From: Nageia nagi | Lineage: Eukaryota; Pinophyta | Direction of reading: 5' to 3' | Assembly: GCA_050084985.1 (NCBI GenBank) | Contig: JBITNC010000001.1 | Span: forward strand, 26,288,001-26,352,000 | DNA length: 64,000 nt | Shown: one piece after another, positions 1 through 11,870 of the stretch | Layout of the letters: the number at the start of each line of letters is the position of its first letter | How positions within the stretch are numbered: the first letter of the stretch is position 1 | Notes under the pieces: generated by a model | The model's input: the letters and a program-made list of their open reading frames with translations, nothing else | Told to the model about the DNA's origin: nothing | The model's database searches: none | Position numbers and translations under genes: made by a program

Positions 1-300
1 AATATTTTGTGGAGTTGATTTCAAAGTATTCATTATTGATATCATGTAAGATTGTTATTCTATCAAGTGTGTCAAACCATTTACATATAAATACTACACA
101 TTATAATGAACTATAATTCAATTGAATGGTATGTTGAATTTTTCCAACATATTGTAATGTTCCTTCTATTAAGTTTTTATCTTTTGTACTTGAACAACTT
201 GCTTGGTCAAAATCAACCATCACTCCACAGTCAAATGTCACTCTATTTTAATCAATTTTTTCAATTCTAAAGTGTTGACCATATGCCTACATTGAAGAGA
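1..300 (-). pseudogene. DUF4216-domain fragment of a CACTA protein
   Basis: On the minus strand positions 242-174 read CGVMVDFDQASCSSTKDKN, followed by a stretch ending at about 97-68 in VVFICKWFDT. This is the layout of plant CACTA DUF4216 regions (GVMV...SFAS.KDKN..., then vvlFkCdWvD). One stop lies just before CVVFICKW. The domain normally sits C-terminal to tnp2, which agrees with its position downstream of the tnp2 pieces on the same strand. It runs off the left edge of the window. The function of DUF4216 is not known; the call rests on motif order. Confidence 0.7.
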
Positions 301-370
301 AAACCAATGCCTGCAAATATTTACATAAAAAATATTATTAGTGCAATCATTATATTTATATAAAATATTA

Positions 371-682
371 TTATCTTATAAAAAATATAAAAAATTGAAT
401 GCATATCAGTAAATTAATAATAATTACATTTTGATTGCAACCAATGGCTATATTTTCAACATCTTCATTTATATTTTCATCTCTTTCTCTTTCTTTCTCA
501 TCAATTGCTTCCCTCAACCATGACCTTGGACACTTTGTTGGCCAATTTTCATCTCTTATATTTGCAATTATAGGTGTACCCCTTGGATTTTGTCTATGAA
601 ACAAGTTATATTCTTTTGCAAGTCCACTTCTTTGAATTTTGTACAATTCACTACACTCCTTGCAACATTTCATATTAATCAT
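371..682 (-). pseudogene. Possible C-terminal part of tnp2-like transposase
   Basis: A 103-residue minus-strand reading frame lies between the tnp2 pieces and the DUF4216 piece of the same element. It contains a Cys pair near its start (MKCCKEC), a KEYNLFHRQNP stretch and a PRSWLREAIDEKERERDE stretch. In tnp2 proteins a short Cys and Lys-Glu-His-Asn rich segment (cEEV...KEHN..F..W) comes between the transposase core and DUF4216, and KEYNLFH could correspond to it. The match is weak; the assignment rests mainly on position. The last 30 residues are hydrophobic and AT-derived and probably not real coding sequence. Confidence 0.35.
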
Positions 683-1709
683 GATAATGTGGTTTATAGA
701 TTCAAACTCCTGATAATCTGTAAAATCATGATGACATAATATACATCAATTAGTAAGCATAGATTAAATTAAATCCAAAATGCATGTTATACATATTATT
801 ATAAATTAGTTATATATTTAATATTGTTAGTACCTTTAATAGTATAATTTGTCTTGTTACATTGCAAAATATCTCCTTCAAATTTTTCTATATTTGTCTT
901 CTTACCATAACTTCGGTGCAAAAGGATGGATTTGAGAAATATATTCAAATGCATAAAAAAATATTTTGTACAATGTATCCCTCACCCATTGTTCCTTTTG
1001 GTCATGATTTTTTTAATAAATACTTTCAGTACTTTTAAAAATCTCTCCACTAAAAAACATGCTTCTAGCACTTATAACACCTTCTATTTCTATATCATGA
1101 TTATCATCTACTAGGTTTATCATCGCATTAACTTACATTGCTCATGGTGCATTGGGTTCACCCTGTCTAAAACTTATCTCCCTCATTTCCTGAGACTTAC
1201 CTCACATTCCATTCACTCTCCCATCATCGAATTAAATCATGTTGCACATTACATTGGCTCATATTAAGTTTCACACTATCTGAGACTCAAATCAACCCCA
1301 TTTGTTGAGCCTTACATTAGTTTCAACCCTCTACCAAACACACTCTGCTATCAACCTCCTGATCATTGTCAAAAAAATGCATGCCTCCCAACCTCTATCA
1401 ACCAATCGCTATTAGAAAAACATGCACTGCTCCTTCTAAAAATGCATGCCTCCCCCTTTAAACTTAGATCTACCATGTGTCGCATGTAGGTGTGACCCAC
1501 ATAGTTAGTAATTTGACTAGTACAATCAACATTTTTGACCCAATCAGTAATGCACAATCAACATTGAATTGGATTTTGGGATATTTTCAAATTTTGAAGA
1601 CATTTCTTACCATAACTTGGTGTAACAAGCTCCTTTTTGAGCAAGATTTTTTTTGTTGAACTCAAAATTTAGAGTATTTTTCAATTATTTCATTAGATGG
1701 ATATTATTT
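683..1709. other. No recognisable feature
   Basis: AT-rich DNA between CACTA pieces and the copia remnant. Short frames on both strands (926-1114, 1369-1557, 1477-1659) show no family motif. A 5' LTR partner for the copia stump at 4307 was searched for here by eye and not seen. Confidence 0.5.
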
Positions 1710-4306
1710 TTAAAGAGTAATTAAAAAATATATTAGCAAATATGGTTTAACATTTGACTCAAATTTTGGTGAGTTTAGCATAATTGAAGGATTCTGAACC
1801 TTGGAGTATTGTGTTACCCTTGATGCTAAGAAAATAAAATCAGAATGGTATAGCTGAAAGAATGAACAAAACTTTGTTAAATATGACACAGGCAATGTTG
1901 TTTTTCAAAAATGTGAAGATGATGTTTTGGGGTGATGTAGTTTCTTATGCAATGTATGTTAGAAATAGATGTCCATCTAATGCTCTTGATGATAAGACTC
2001 CATATGAAATGTGGTTTGGCCATGTTCCTTCAGTTTGACATCTCAAGGTTTTTGGTTCCACCTGCTATGCCCTAGTCCCTAAGGAACAAAGAAACAAATT
2101 TGATGCTAGGAGTCAAAAATGTATTTTTTTGGGGTAATCAGTACTACCAAGGGTTATAAGCTTTATGACAAGGTAAACAAAAAGTTCCTTTTTGCAAGGG
2201 ATGTCATTTTTATGGAATGTTCCAAGAGTGACCCAACTATTGAGCGATAGCTTGATCACCCTGATAGGTTTACCCATAAAAAGCATTTCTTTGAACATGA
2301 TTATGAGATTCCAAATGTTGAGGGGGGGATCCCTATTTTGGATCAATCATTAGAATCTACACCACTTGTGCCTATTTCAAAAGTGCCTAATCCAACAATT
2401 GCACCTATTCCAGCAGTACAAGCACTTGCTCCACCATAAGAAGATCTTCCCTCTTCATCAATCCCAGAAGTTCCTTTGGATGATGTGATTGAAGGGTTTG
2501 ATAGGTTGAGTCTATATGAGGATGAAGAACCTCCTCAACTTGTTAAGAAACCAAAAACATTCTAGAAGATTCCTAAGTGGCTTTCCAAAACACTTGAGAG
2601 TGTTCATCCTGATGAAGTTGGAAAGATGGGAACTAGGAGTTCCTATAGAAATAGAATTAAAGATGGAGCAGTAGAGAATTCAGATTCAAGTGATGATATT
2701 GAGGATATGGAATGCTTATTTAATTGTGAATTGAATTTCTCCACTGATTATGAGCTAACTTCCTTTAAAGAAGCTTTTTCTCATGATGTCTAGAGGGATG
2801 CTATGAAGAAGGAGTATGATGCTCTCATCAAGAATGGGATATGGAAGTTGATGGATCCTCCATATGGAACCAAACCTATTGGATGCAAGTAGGTCTACAA
2901 GAATAAATACAGATTAAACAAATCACTTGAGAAAAATAAAGTGAGTCTTGTAGCAAAGGGTTTTGCACAAAAAGAAGGTATTGGTTTTGATGAAACCTTT
3001 GCTCCCATAGCAAAATGGGCTACTATTCATTCTTTTTGGTAATTTCAGCTCAGCATGGATGGAAAGTTCATTATATGGATGTGAAGATTACTTTCTTGAA
3101 TGTTGATTTAAAATAAAATATGTACATGAGACAACCAAAAGGATTTGCAGTGAAGGGTCAGGAATAAAAAATTTGTAAGCTTATCAAGTCCTTGTATGGC
3201 ATTATGGCCTAAAATAAGCTTCTCGCACTTGGTATGAAAAGCTTACTAAGCATCTTGTGAAGATAAAATTTGAACACTTTAATCTGGATGATGTAACTTT
3301 GTTTGTTAGAAAAGTTGGCAAAATGGTAGTATATCTTGTGGTGTATGTAGATGATCTTTTAATAACTGAGAATAATGAAAGTTACATCGCATCTGTGAAA
3401 TAAGATTTGAAGAGAGGTTTTGAAATGACAGATATGAGACATCTTCATTACTATTTGGGTGTTGAAGTGACATAAAACCCAAAGTACATGTTCATTTTTT
3501 AAACAAAGTACATTGGAGAATTGTTGACCATATTTGGCATGACAAATTGTAATCCACTTTCTACTCCAATGGAATAAAATTTGAAGTTGAAATCTATTGA
3601 AGGGAATGCATTTGAGGATTTAATGAAGTATAGATAACTTGTTGGGAGTCTCATATATCTAACCATAACTAGACCAAAAATTTCATTTATGGTTGGAATT
3701 CTCTCTCAATTTATGCACAAATCATGTGAAGGACATTGAAATGCAGCAAAAAGAGTTCTTTGATATTTGAAAGGAAAACAGGAATTAAGGCTCAAGTATT
3801 CCAAAGTAGGAGACTTTAAATTAATTGGATATATAGATTCAAACTTTGATGGTGATAAAGAAAAAGGAATTTTGACTTCAGGATATGCCATGATTCTTGG
3901 ATCAATAGCTATCTCTTGGATATCATGAAAGCAATCTATTCTAGCAAATTCCACTATAGAGACAGAGTATGTGGCTACTGCAGAGGCAACAAAAGAGATT
4001 GTGTGGCTTAGGAAGATACTAGAATATTTGCAAGAAAAATAGGTGAATCCAACTCCACTTTTGATTGATAATATTTTTATAATTCAATTGACCAAGAATC
4101 CAAAGTTTCATGATTGAATAAAGCACATCAACACAAAATATCATTTGATTCAACATCATGTAAAGGTCGAGACAATTTAAGTGAAACATTATCCCATAGA
4201 TGAGCAAACAGCAAACATCTTCACTAAGGCACTTGGAAGAGAAAAGTTTGAGAAGTTCAAAAACATGCTTGGACTTTACCAACTCCCCTTCAGATTAAGG
4301 GGGGAA
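1710..4306 (+). mobile_element. Ty1/copia pol remnant (integrase, RT, RNase H), plus strand
   Basis: Plus strand, opposite to the surrounding CACTA. From about 1745 an integrase core is seen (FGEFS for GGEFxS), then QNGIAERMNKTLLNMTQAML at about 1834 and the FWGDVV/CPSNALDDKTPYEMWFGHVP region to about 2110. Reverse transcriptase begins near 2755 (FKEAF...W.LM...KP.G.K.VYK.K, LVAKGFAQKEGIGFDETFAP, QHGWKVHYMDVK.TFLN). RNase H occupies about 3950-4290 (ETEYVATAEATKEIVWLRK, HINTKYH.I.HHV, DEQTANIFTKAL). Many stops and several frameshifts. Gag, protease and the 5' LTR are missing, so it is a 5'-truncated copy or was cut by rearrangement within the CACTA element. Confidence 0.9.
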
Positions 4307-4390
4307 TGTTAGACACCTAATTCTTAGGGATTATGGTATAGTTAGTATAGTATTAGATACTTGCTATATTTAGTAAATTCATAACTTTGA
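4291..4390 (+). repeat. Polypurine tract and stump of copia 3' LTR
   Basis: The RNase H frame ends at a purine run (aggggggaa, 4299-4306), immediately followed by tgttagacac at 4307. A purine run followed by TG is the usual polypurine-tract/3' LTR junction of copia elements. LTR-like sequence cannot be followed with certainty beyond about 4390, and no second copy exists in the window for comparison. Confidence 0.65.
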
Positions 4391-4681
4391 GTGTGCTAGA
4401 ATTTAGAGAGTCATTTCTTGTAGAATATGAGGAGTTACAATGTATCTCAAAGGTCACCCAAGAAGGTGAAGATGAACTTTCTCAAATTGTATTTACACAA
4501 TATTCTACACTAATAGAATGCTTTTTGATCTTGGAGTTATCTGACCTATCATCTAGTTATCCACCTATTGATAAAAATATTATATCATCAAATGTATGAA
4601 AAATTGATATATATAAAACTTAGAAAAAAATAATAATTTAACATATTCTATTTTCATAGAGTAGTACCATAACATGACATA
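4391..4681. other. Unassigned stretch between copia stump and tnp2
   Basis: A plus-strand frame at 4387-4599 (70 residues) shows no motif I recognise. On the minus strand this should hold the tnp2 region following the FLR segment, but no convincing DUF4218 motif is readable. Confidence 0.4.
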
Positions 4682-6908
4682 CCTTAGAAATACTGATAGT
4701 TGACCAATTACCTTTTTTAGATCTAGAGGTAAATTCTGACATCTACAAATTACAAGTGGAAAAATATGTTGTACATAAAGTTTTGTGTAGTGAAAGTATT
4801 ATTAATCATTATATTTTAAAAACATGTACATTAATGCTAAGAAATAATTTCTATAGACATATAATATGAAAATACCTTCAAGAAATTATGGTAATCATGA
4901 GATTTTAATCCTATTATTTTACCATCAATAGTGAATGCTTTTCTTAGAGATGATCCATATTGAGTTGGTGTTCTAATGGTTTTAATAAGATTATGTACAT
5001 GTTCACTTATTCTTTAGATATTATCCATGGTAAGTGAGCAGGTACTTTTTTAATTCTATCTAATATCCATAAGGTATGCTTTGTGTTGGTGTCTTTTAGG
5101 TCATTTCTTACATTAATAGTATCAGAGTCTATAATTGTTGTATATGGGTACAAAGAAGATGCAACATTCTTTACAATGTGCATAGGATCCATTAAATGTT
5201 CCACTAACAAGTGCTTCTAGTATGGAAGTTTATAAAATATTGATAATCTTTTCATACCTACAAAATATGTATAAAGTCAATCATTAATTAGTAACTTAAG
5301 TAATGAAATTGGAATATTATAAACATATTTTTTTTATAACTAAACATAATGATATATTTTGATCAAATTCACCTTTGGGTAAATCATCTTCACTAACAAT
5401 AAAATCATTTAGGTCTTCATGCCATTGTTCCTCATCAAACTGTCCCCAACATATGTCTTCACTTTGCTGGTACTTTTCCAGCCAATCATTAGGAATTGCA
5501 TAATTGGGATTGGGGATGTAATCAAACTCACCATCAAACTGTGATGAATTATGTCCACAAAATTCATGATCCATTGGCAAATATTTTCTATTTCCAAGGT
5601 ATTACATCATCTTCATCGCACTCAAATACCTTGCTATGAGATATTTTGTACACCATGGGCAAACATGATAACCTTTTCTTTGAAGGCTTGTTAAAAAATT
5701 TATTTTAGAAATCATGATCATCAAGGAAGAGAAAATCAAATATTTACAACATCGAGGTTGATTTCTTATAAAATGCATATGTAATAAAGGTTGTACATAA
5801 TACACTTACCTAATCAAATAGTAAGTCCTGGAAAGTCATGTATAGTACAACATAGTATGCCATGTAGTTTGAATGACCTTTGCTAGATAGGTCTACTTAT
5901 ATCAATCATGTTATGAATTCCATTCCATAATTGCTTCAATTCATCAGTTAATAGTTCAAGGTAGATATCCATATTTTTCACCTAATGTTTTCCAGGAACT
6001 ATAAGAGTTAACATCAAATGTTCATTTTTTATAGACATTCATGGAGGTAAGTTATAATTGGATATAATAATAGGCCATAGTGAATAAGTAGATGATTGTA
6101 CAAAAAATGGATTAACACCATCAATTGTTAAACCCAATCTGACACTCCTAGCTTCATGTTGAAATTTATCTAGCCATGTATCCTCTATATGTCTCATTGT
6201 TCTACTATCTGTAGAAATATGCAATACATCATCTGCACTTCTATGTGTTGCATGCCAATCCATATATTGCGTAAGTGACTTACACTAAAACATTCAAATC
6301 AACCTAGGAATGATCAGCATATGGTGAACAACTTTTTGTGAAATGGTTTTTCCTTTTTTTTCTTCCTTGTACCTATTTGCTTTACAATTTGGACATGTAC
6401 TCAAAGTTGCATATGATTCTTTATACATTATGCAATCATTAGTACATGCATGGTGTGAATGAAACTCTACACCTACGTCCTTCAAAATTTCATGTGTCTT
6501 TTTGCATGAAGTAGGGAGGACATTATCATCTAGAAGAACCTTCTCTTTTAGTAACCTATAATACCATAAATAATAATAAAATTATTATTTCAAATAATAG
6601 AATATATATATTGAATGTCATTATCATTTATATATTAGATGTCAAAAAAATATAACATAATTAAAATATTAATGGAAAATTAAAAAAAAAACATACCAAA
6701 GAAAATAAATGAAACTTCTATCTAACCACCCATGTTTGGCTTTTAAATTCATCAAAAGTAGGGTTATCGGTAATATGGTCAAATGTGCTCCTTTATATAG
6801 AAAGTTTTTGGAAGCATTATACAAGTTATCTTTTTCTAATACATCATCATCATGTGTATGATGAGCATCATCATTTGGATAGAATATTGACTCAATTAAA
6901 TCATTCAA
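4682..6908 (-). pseudogene. CACTA tnp2-type transposase, broken
   Basis: Catalytic protein of En/Spm elements, which cuts the element at its ends. Read from 6908 downwards: an acidic start and YKGAHLTILPITLLLMNLKA (N-terminal region); HHACTNDCIMYKESY...CPNCKANRYKE (6294-6485), the typical Cys block; HISTDSRTMRHIEDTW...LGLTIDGVNPF...SLWPIIISNYNLPP (6039-6263), the most conserved part; GYHVCPWC (about 5650); WGQFDEEQWHEDLNDF region (5409-5580); DPMHIVKNVASSLY (5007-5210), equal to the usual DVMHIEKNV; GLKSHDYHNFLK (4876-4911); and HIFPL...FLR to 4682. Frames change several times and stops are frequent. Some gaps may be introns. Family assignment is sure; activity is lost. Confidence 0.9.
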
Positions 6909-7579
6909 TGCATTTTGTTCTTGATGATCATTAATCTCCTATATTTCTTCATGATCATCATTCATCATCACTATCTACATCCATAACTACACGAACAAGA
7001 GCTATTGGATTTCAATTTGTTAGGAAATGTGTATAATCCCTAGCACTTAATACTTCATGTAGTCTCTTCCTTTGTCTCCAATTTGTATTTTTTCAATGCA
7101 TAATTGGTACATGTTCAAATGATCTTACGTAATGATCATGATTATCTGGTAATTGTTGATGTGCATGTCAATGAATTAGTTATTACAAATCATAAATAAG
7201 TATATCATAATATAAAAGTAAATATAATATTATTTTTTCATAAGTGTAATATATATCAATTTTTTTAGGTGTGGTTACAATTAAGTTTATCGTAATATTG
7301 CTTATTATTAGGTGAACAAATGCATCACATTTTTGAATATCAACTATCCATTTTTCAATATCCACTATCCATGATTATTAGGTAGACACATGCATCATAA
7401 TTTTCAATAATAAATATTTGCTAAGAAAAAATCACCACTATCCATGATTATCTCATTTTTTAGTACAATACCCAACAAGTAATTATCAATAACTTTAACA
7501 ATAACAACACTTCCAATAATTTTGTAGATATAGAATAACATGTTTAATAAGTCATAACTTCTTATAACTATAATGTTAT
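6909..7579 (-). other. Probable 5' part of the CACTA coding region, not readable
   Basis: Minus-strand DNA upstream of tnp2. A stretch near 7000-7170 reads as basic, protein-like sequence (RQRKRLHEVLSARDYTHFLT) but matches nothing I recognise. The segment 7180-7560 is AT-rich and repetitive (the phrase ccactatccatgatta recurs at about 7362 and 7436). Confidence 0.3.
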
Positions 7580-8100
7580 TCAATTATTACTAGAACTAGC
7601 TCCTTTATCTTGATGCTTTAGTCCTAGTTTAATTATTACACTTGGATCTCTTGACTCCAAATGCTTTTTACATGGAGGAATAGGTCTTTCGAAATTATAG
7701 TATACTAATAGCTTGTCTCCAGGTTTAAGATTTACAATAGGAACAACACAAACATAATTTTTTGGTTTTTTTATGAATTCTTCTTTTTCATATGTAAATT
7801 CATGAAATTCACAATTCATTGGAAATTTGCTGCCTTTGGAACTATTTATATATCCTACAATATTTCCATGTAGCCTAGGTTGACCATCAATGTAGTTATT
7901 ATCATTACCTACAACTATTGAGGAATTTCTTCACATGCCATATGCATACATATTGAATAAAGAAGCACTCAATCTTATCCATTCCTAACAAGTATAAGTT
8001 GGTCCATAAAATGGCATCAATGGTGGACTTATCATACCTGGATGAACTTTCACTGATGACAATATGTGCAAGCCCATACCACCATTTCTCAAAATTTTAG
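7580..8100 (-). pseudogene. SET-domain-like fragment upstream of tnp2
   Basis: From about 8093 downwards the minus strand reads GMGLHILSSVKVHPG, resembling the SET-I start (G.Glfa...I..G). After two stops it continues without break from 7930 to 7580 with YIDGQPRLHGNIVGYINSS (about 7892-7840), NCEFHEF and then VCVVPIVNLKPGDKLLVYYNFERP. The order N.vgyiNs - NCeF - v...vvpi.nlkpGd.LLvyY matches the C-terminal half of SET domains (iNHs..pNc - v.a.rdI..GEELl.dY), where the Asn and Tyr residues contribute to the methyl-donor and lysine sites of histone methyltransferases. The fragment shares strand with the CACTA transposase, which suggests capture by the transposon; a chance neighbour is the alternative. 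No methyltransferase activity is claimed. Confidence 0.6.
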
Positions 8101-8924
8101 AAGGTTTAATCACATATGATCTAACATAAAAAATGAATGTCTCATAGCTTTTGGAAAAGGTCATTGTTCAAGCCATGCACTGTATGTTAAGTGGTCATAT
8201 GTAGGCCTATATAATTTTAATTCATTTCCATCACTCCATAGTCAAATGTCACATATGATTTACAACTTCCCTTCGTTGCCATTTTCTACCATTACAACTT
8301 GAACACCCACATAAAATAGATGCCCTAAAATAAATATTGATAGCATTATTCCATCCTATTATCTCATGATCAACCATCGGTTCATATCCTAGGAAAGCAC
8401 ATCTTGTTGGGAAAACTATGGCTATGTTATCTCTTTCCCTTCTTAACTTAAGATTTTTTAATAAGAATTTTTGACATTAAGCCTAATTATTAAAACATTA
8501 ATGTAAATAAGAAATATTGATAGGATTTTATGATAATATAAAAAACCAAAACATAATTAAATACTAATTAACTTAACATCTTCATCATCTTCCAATGGTA
8601 AACATGGGTCATCACTAGGAATGGAGTTATATTCCTATAACATTATCCATATAAATAGAAACTAGTTAAATATTGCATATTATTTAAATGAAATCTTACA
8701 TTTCTAATGAAATTTATATGCACATCAATGACATGCATATACCTCATCCTCATCTATCCAACTATCATCAGGAATCAATGGTGGTATAATTTCATCCTCA
8801 TATGAATCAGTTGACATATCCTCCCTCCTAGGGGGATGAAATGGTGATTGATCCTTATCATTAGATGGCACATCACTCCTCTTAATACTCAACAAATGAT
8901 AAAATGCAATGATGATATTAATGC
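8101..8924 (-). other. Upstream acidic coding-like segments of the same unit
   Basis: Minus-strand stretches near 8580-8650 (SIPSDDPCLPLEDDEDV) and 8740-8870 (STDSYEDEIIPPLIPDDSWI, acidic) and about 8310-8440 (NIAIVFPTRCAFLGYEP, then NAINIYFRASILCGCSSC) look like decayed exons separated by AT-rich spacers. No family recognised. They could be the N-terminal part of the SET-like gene fragment or another CACTA ORF. The gypsy element interrupts at 8924. Confidence 0.35.
8920..8924. repeat. Target-site duplication of the gypsy element, left
   Basis: aatgc; the partner at 26212-26216 is gatgc, four of five bases equal. Confidence 0.6.
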
Positions 8925-9538
8925 TATAGTAGTTAAATAATGCGATTAATGCAAATGGGGTTGATTAATGCAATATTGCTCTACTTTATAAATATTGATG
9001 CATATATCAAAAATATGGAAATAACAAGAATGCAGTAGTTTTTATTTATATTCTATATTCATTCTATCAATCATAAAATGTAGGAAATATAGAGCATACA
9101 TTCATGAACAAGTACATCATTGACATCCTATAATTAGCATGTCGTTGGTGCTGTAAGATAAGTGAAATTATAAGCATGAACAAGAATGTAGCGATGAGCG
9201 AATTAGCGAATAATCAAATTATGAACATACATGCGAACTTACAGATAATATATGCACAATTGTAAATAGGCAAAGCAAGTTGCAATTCTTCAAATGATCT
9301 TAGTTTGAAAATGATTATGTGCCCATGATTCGCTCATGCTCTATAGGTCATCAAATGATGCCTATATATATGATACAAGTTTATATGACTTTGATATTTT
9401 AACCCCTTGTACATTCCACAAGGGACAAATACATGGCCTACACCTCTTATATATTTTTATTCTCTTTTTAAATAATACATTTTTAAGGGCTTAAAATGAT
9501 TTATTAAATATATAAAGGTTCATTTTCAGGCATCTACA
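8925..9538 (-). repeat. Gypsy 3' LTR (left copy)
   Basis: 614 bp, matching 25577-26211 along its whole length apart from small indels (for example the right copy has about 20 extra bases near 25960). Its right edge, ending atctaca, is next to a pyrimidine run (tttgcccctctttgg, 9539-9553), which on the minus strand is a polypurine tract just before the LTR. That makes this the 3' LTR of a minus-strand element. Confidence 0.9.
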
Positions 9539-10710
9539 TTTGCCCCTCTTTGGATGTGTGATTGAAGCAATGAAATTACATGTCCAAAGAAGAAGTGTCG
9601 CAAAGGCATAGAAGAAATTTTTTTGATCTTTTTGTTGATGTTGTCTTTTGCTGAATGATGTTGAAGGTCTTTATGTTTCTCTCATTTTGACTTGGGTGCC
9701 TTAGGAAAGATCCTTGAGTGGAATAACCAAGGCAAAAGTTGTTGAAGAAGTTGTCTTCAAGAATACTATTTGGATGACAATTGGATGACTATGAAAATCC
9801 ATATATAAGGCTTGATATGGAAGATATGATGTGCTCCCTTTATACTATGTCAATCATTAATGTAGCCACTCCATCATGTCTGATACTCAAGAACCATTTG
9901 CAATTATGTTCATGCCTCAAAATAGAGAGGTTATGTTTTGGATTGGTGGAAATGATAATGATATGTACATCATCGGTGTCCCAAAAAATTGTGAGCATAG
10001 ATGCATAGTAAGTTGTTTCATCCATTGGAGATGATCTAATGTCAACATCTTGCTTATGGAAACATCTTTAGTTTATCTTTTAAGTGAGTGAACTCTCACT
10101 GGCTATATCGATAGCCATCGATGATCATATATTTGTATGTCTATGATTCAAAGATAGTATACTTTAGATGGGTTAAAAGCCAAAAACCATATGGATGATA
10201 CACAACAAAATGTATCATCCATTGGAGATGATCCAAATGTCAACAAATTGCATATAGTTGCATCATTAGTTTATCTTTTAAATGAGTGAACTCGCACTAG
10301 CCGTAACGATGGTCATAAGTAATCATACGTTTGTATGTCTATGATTTGAAGATAGTATGCTTTAGATGGATTCAAAAAAAAAAAACCATGTGGATACATA
10401 GCAAAATGTATCATCCATTGGAGATGATCCAATGTCAACAAATTTCTCACAATTGCATCATCTATTTATCTTTTAAGTGAGTGAACTCTCACTAGCCATA
10501 TTGTTGGCCATCGGTGATCATATGTTTGTATGTCCATGATCCAAAGACATTAGATTATTAAGAGTTTTTTTTTGCATGCCATTGGCATCATGATGACAGT
10601 TAAGCACATTGTTAGCACCATATTTTTCATAGATCTATGCATACAACAAAAGAAAATTATGCCCCTATGTTTGATATGAATTATTTTATAGGGTCACATA
10701 GCTGTGATTT
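9539..10710 (-). other. Gypsy 3' noncoding region with tandem repeats
   Basis: Between the integrase stop and the polypurine tract. It contains the 196-bp tandem array listed separately. Frames at 9781-10008 and 9840-10025 have no recognisable content. Confidence 0.7.
10018..10555. repeat. Tandem repeat, about 196-bp unit, 2.8 copies
   Basis: Units begin with tcatccattggagatgat at 10018, 10215 and 10411 (spacing 197 and 196). Each continues through gtcaaca, gtttatcttttaa, gagtgaactc.cactag and gtttgtatgtc.atgat. The third copy stops at about 10555. Located in the 3' noncoding part of the gypsy element. Confidence 0.9.
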
Positions 10711-11870
10711 TCAAGTGTAAAAATGCTTGAGATGGATAGCATCCAAAGTTGATAACCTATATGCTTCTGATCCTATTGCATCAACAACATATGGGCCCAA
10801 CCAATTGGGTTCAAATTTTCCTTTAGCCTCTTCATGTGCTATTATTTTGTTGATATTCTCTTTCAAGATTAGGTCCCCTATTTTGAACTCCTTAGCTTTT
10901 ATTTTCTTACCAAATGCTCTCTTAAGATTGGCATGGTAGACCTTTTGATGTTCAATGGCTTTGATTCTTTTTTCAACTAACATTTCTAGTTGCTGCATTC
11001 TTGCTTTTATTGCATATTCATCTAGAATATCACCTTGTAAAGAGATCCTAAGCGAAGGAATCTCTAAATCAAGTGGAATAATGGCCTTATCTCCATTACT
11101 AATGAAAAGGGGTTGCCCCAGTAGTTGTTCAAACAATAGTTCTATAGACCCATAGTGCATATGGTAATTGCCCATGCCAAGCTCTTTTATACTTATCCAA
11201 TGTTTTGGCAAGAAAACTCTTAAGTGTCTTATTTGTTGCTTCAACTTGACCATTACCTTAAGGGTAGTAAACTGAAGAAAAGCTTTGTGTGATGTGGAAC
11301 TTTTTACAAAATGCTTGCATATCCTTACCCTTGATATTTGGACCATTATCCATGATCAACCTTTGTGGCACCCAAATCTAGTGATGATGTATTTTGTAAG
11401 GAATGCAATAATATTTTCTTGTGTCATTGACTTCATGGGGATGGCTTCCACCCACTTGGTAGTATATTCTATAGCTGTGAGGACAAATTTGTGTCCTTAT
11501 CTAGAATGAAATTTAATCATACCAATCAAATCTATACCCCAAGTAGCAAAAGGCCATGGAGAAATAATGGAATTGAGTTCTTGAATGGGTTGTTTTTCTA
11601 AGTTTGCATGCTTTTGACATGGCACACATACTTTCACATGAGTTTCATAATCTTCTTCCATAGTGGGCCAATAGTAACCTATTCTCTAGATCTTTGTATA
11701 ATGAGCTTTGGCATGTAAATGGCCATCAAATAATCCATAATGAGCTTGCTCTAAAGCAGTAGCTATTTCATCCTATGTTAAACATCTCAACAAAACACCA
11801 TCAAAGGATCTTCTATATAAAATATCATCAATGATAACATATTTCATAGCATTCCTTCTCAATCTTAGTC
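10711..11870 (-). pseudogene. Gypsy integrase, broken
   Basis: Integrates the element cDNA. Minus strand: an HHCC zinc-binding block at about 11760-11590 (EQAHYG.F.GH.HA...YYWPTMEEDYETHVKVCVPCQKHA), the catalytic core from about 11560 (PWPFATWGIDLIG, Asp of the DDE triad) through FVLTAIEYTTKWVEAIPMKS, IIMDNGPN (about 11345, second Asp) and GNGQVEATNKTL (Glu). The C-terminal 211-residue stretch at 11346-10711 contains ERIKAIEHQKVYHANLKRAF and LGPYVVDAI.SEAYRLSTLD, the usual chromodomain-less tail. Several stops; the frame shifts near 11250-11230. Downstream stop is at 10711. Confidence 0.9.

Larger units (their letters stand above)
1..8924 (-). mobile_element. CACTA (En/Spm) DNA transposon remnant, minus strand
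   Basis: Minus-strand pieces match successive parts of a plant CACTA tnp2-type transposase in the expected order from high to low coordinate: the N-terminal region (6669-6908), the Cys-rich ACTNDC block (6294-6485), the DGVNPF block (6039-6263), the MHIVKN block (5007-5210), the GLKSHDY block (about 4876-4911) and finally a DUF4216 region (1-300). Stops and frame changes are frequent, so it is dead. Terminal inverted repeats (CACTA...) were not found. The left end runs off the window. The right part is cut at 8924 by the gypsy insertion, so its 5' end, if present, would lie beyond 26211. The extent 1-8924 is inferred from strand and order. Confidence 0.75.

Noticed and set aside
10727-11155. 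Plus-strand frames of 66-70 residues
   Set aside because: Shadows of the gypsy integrase on the other strand.
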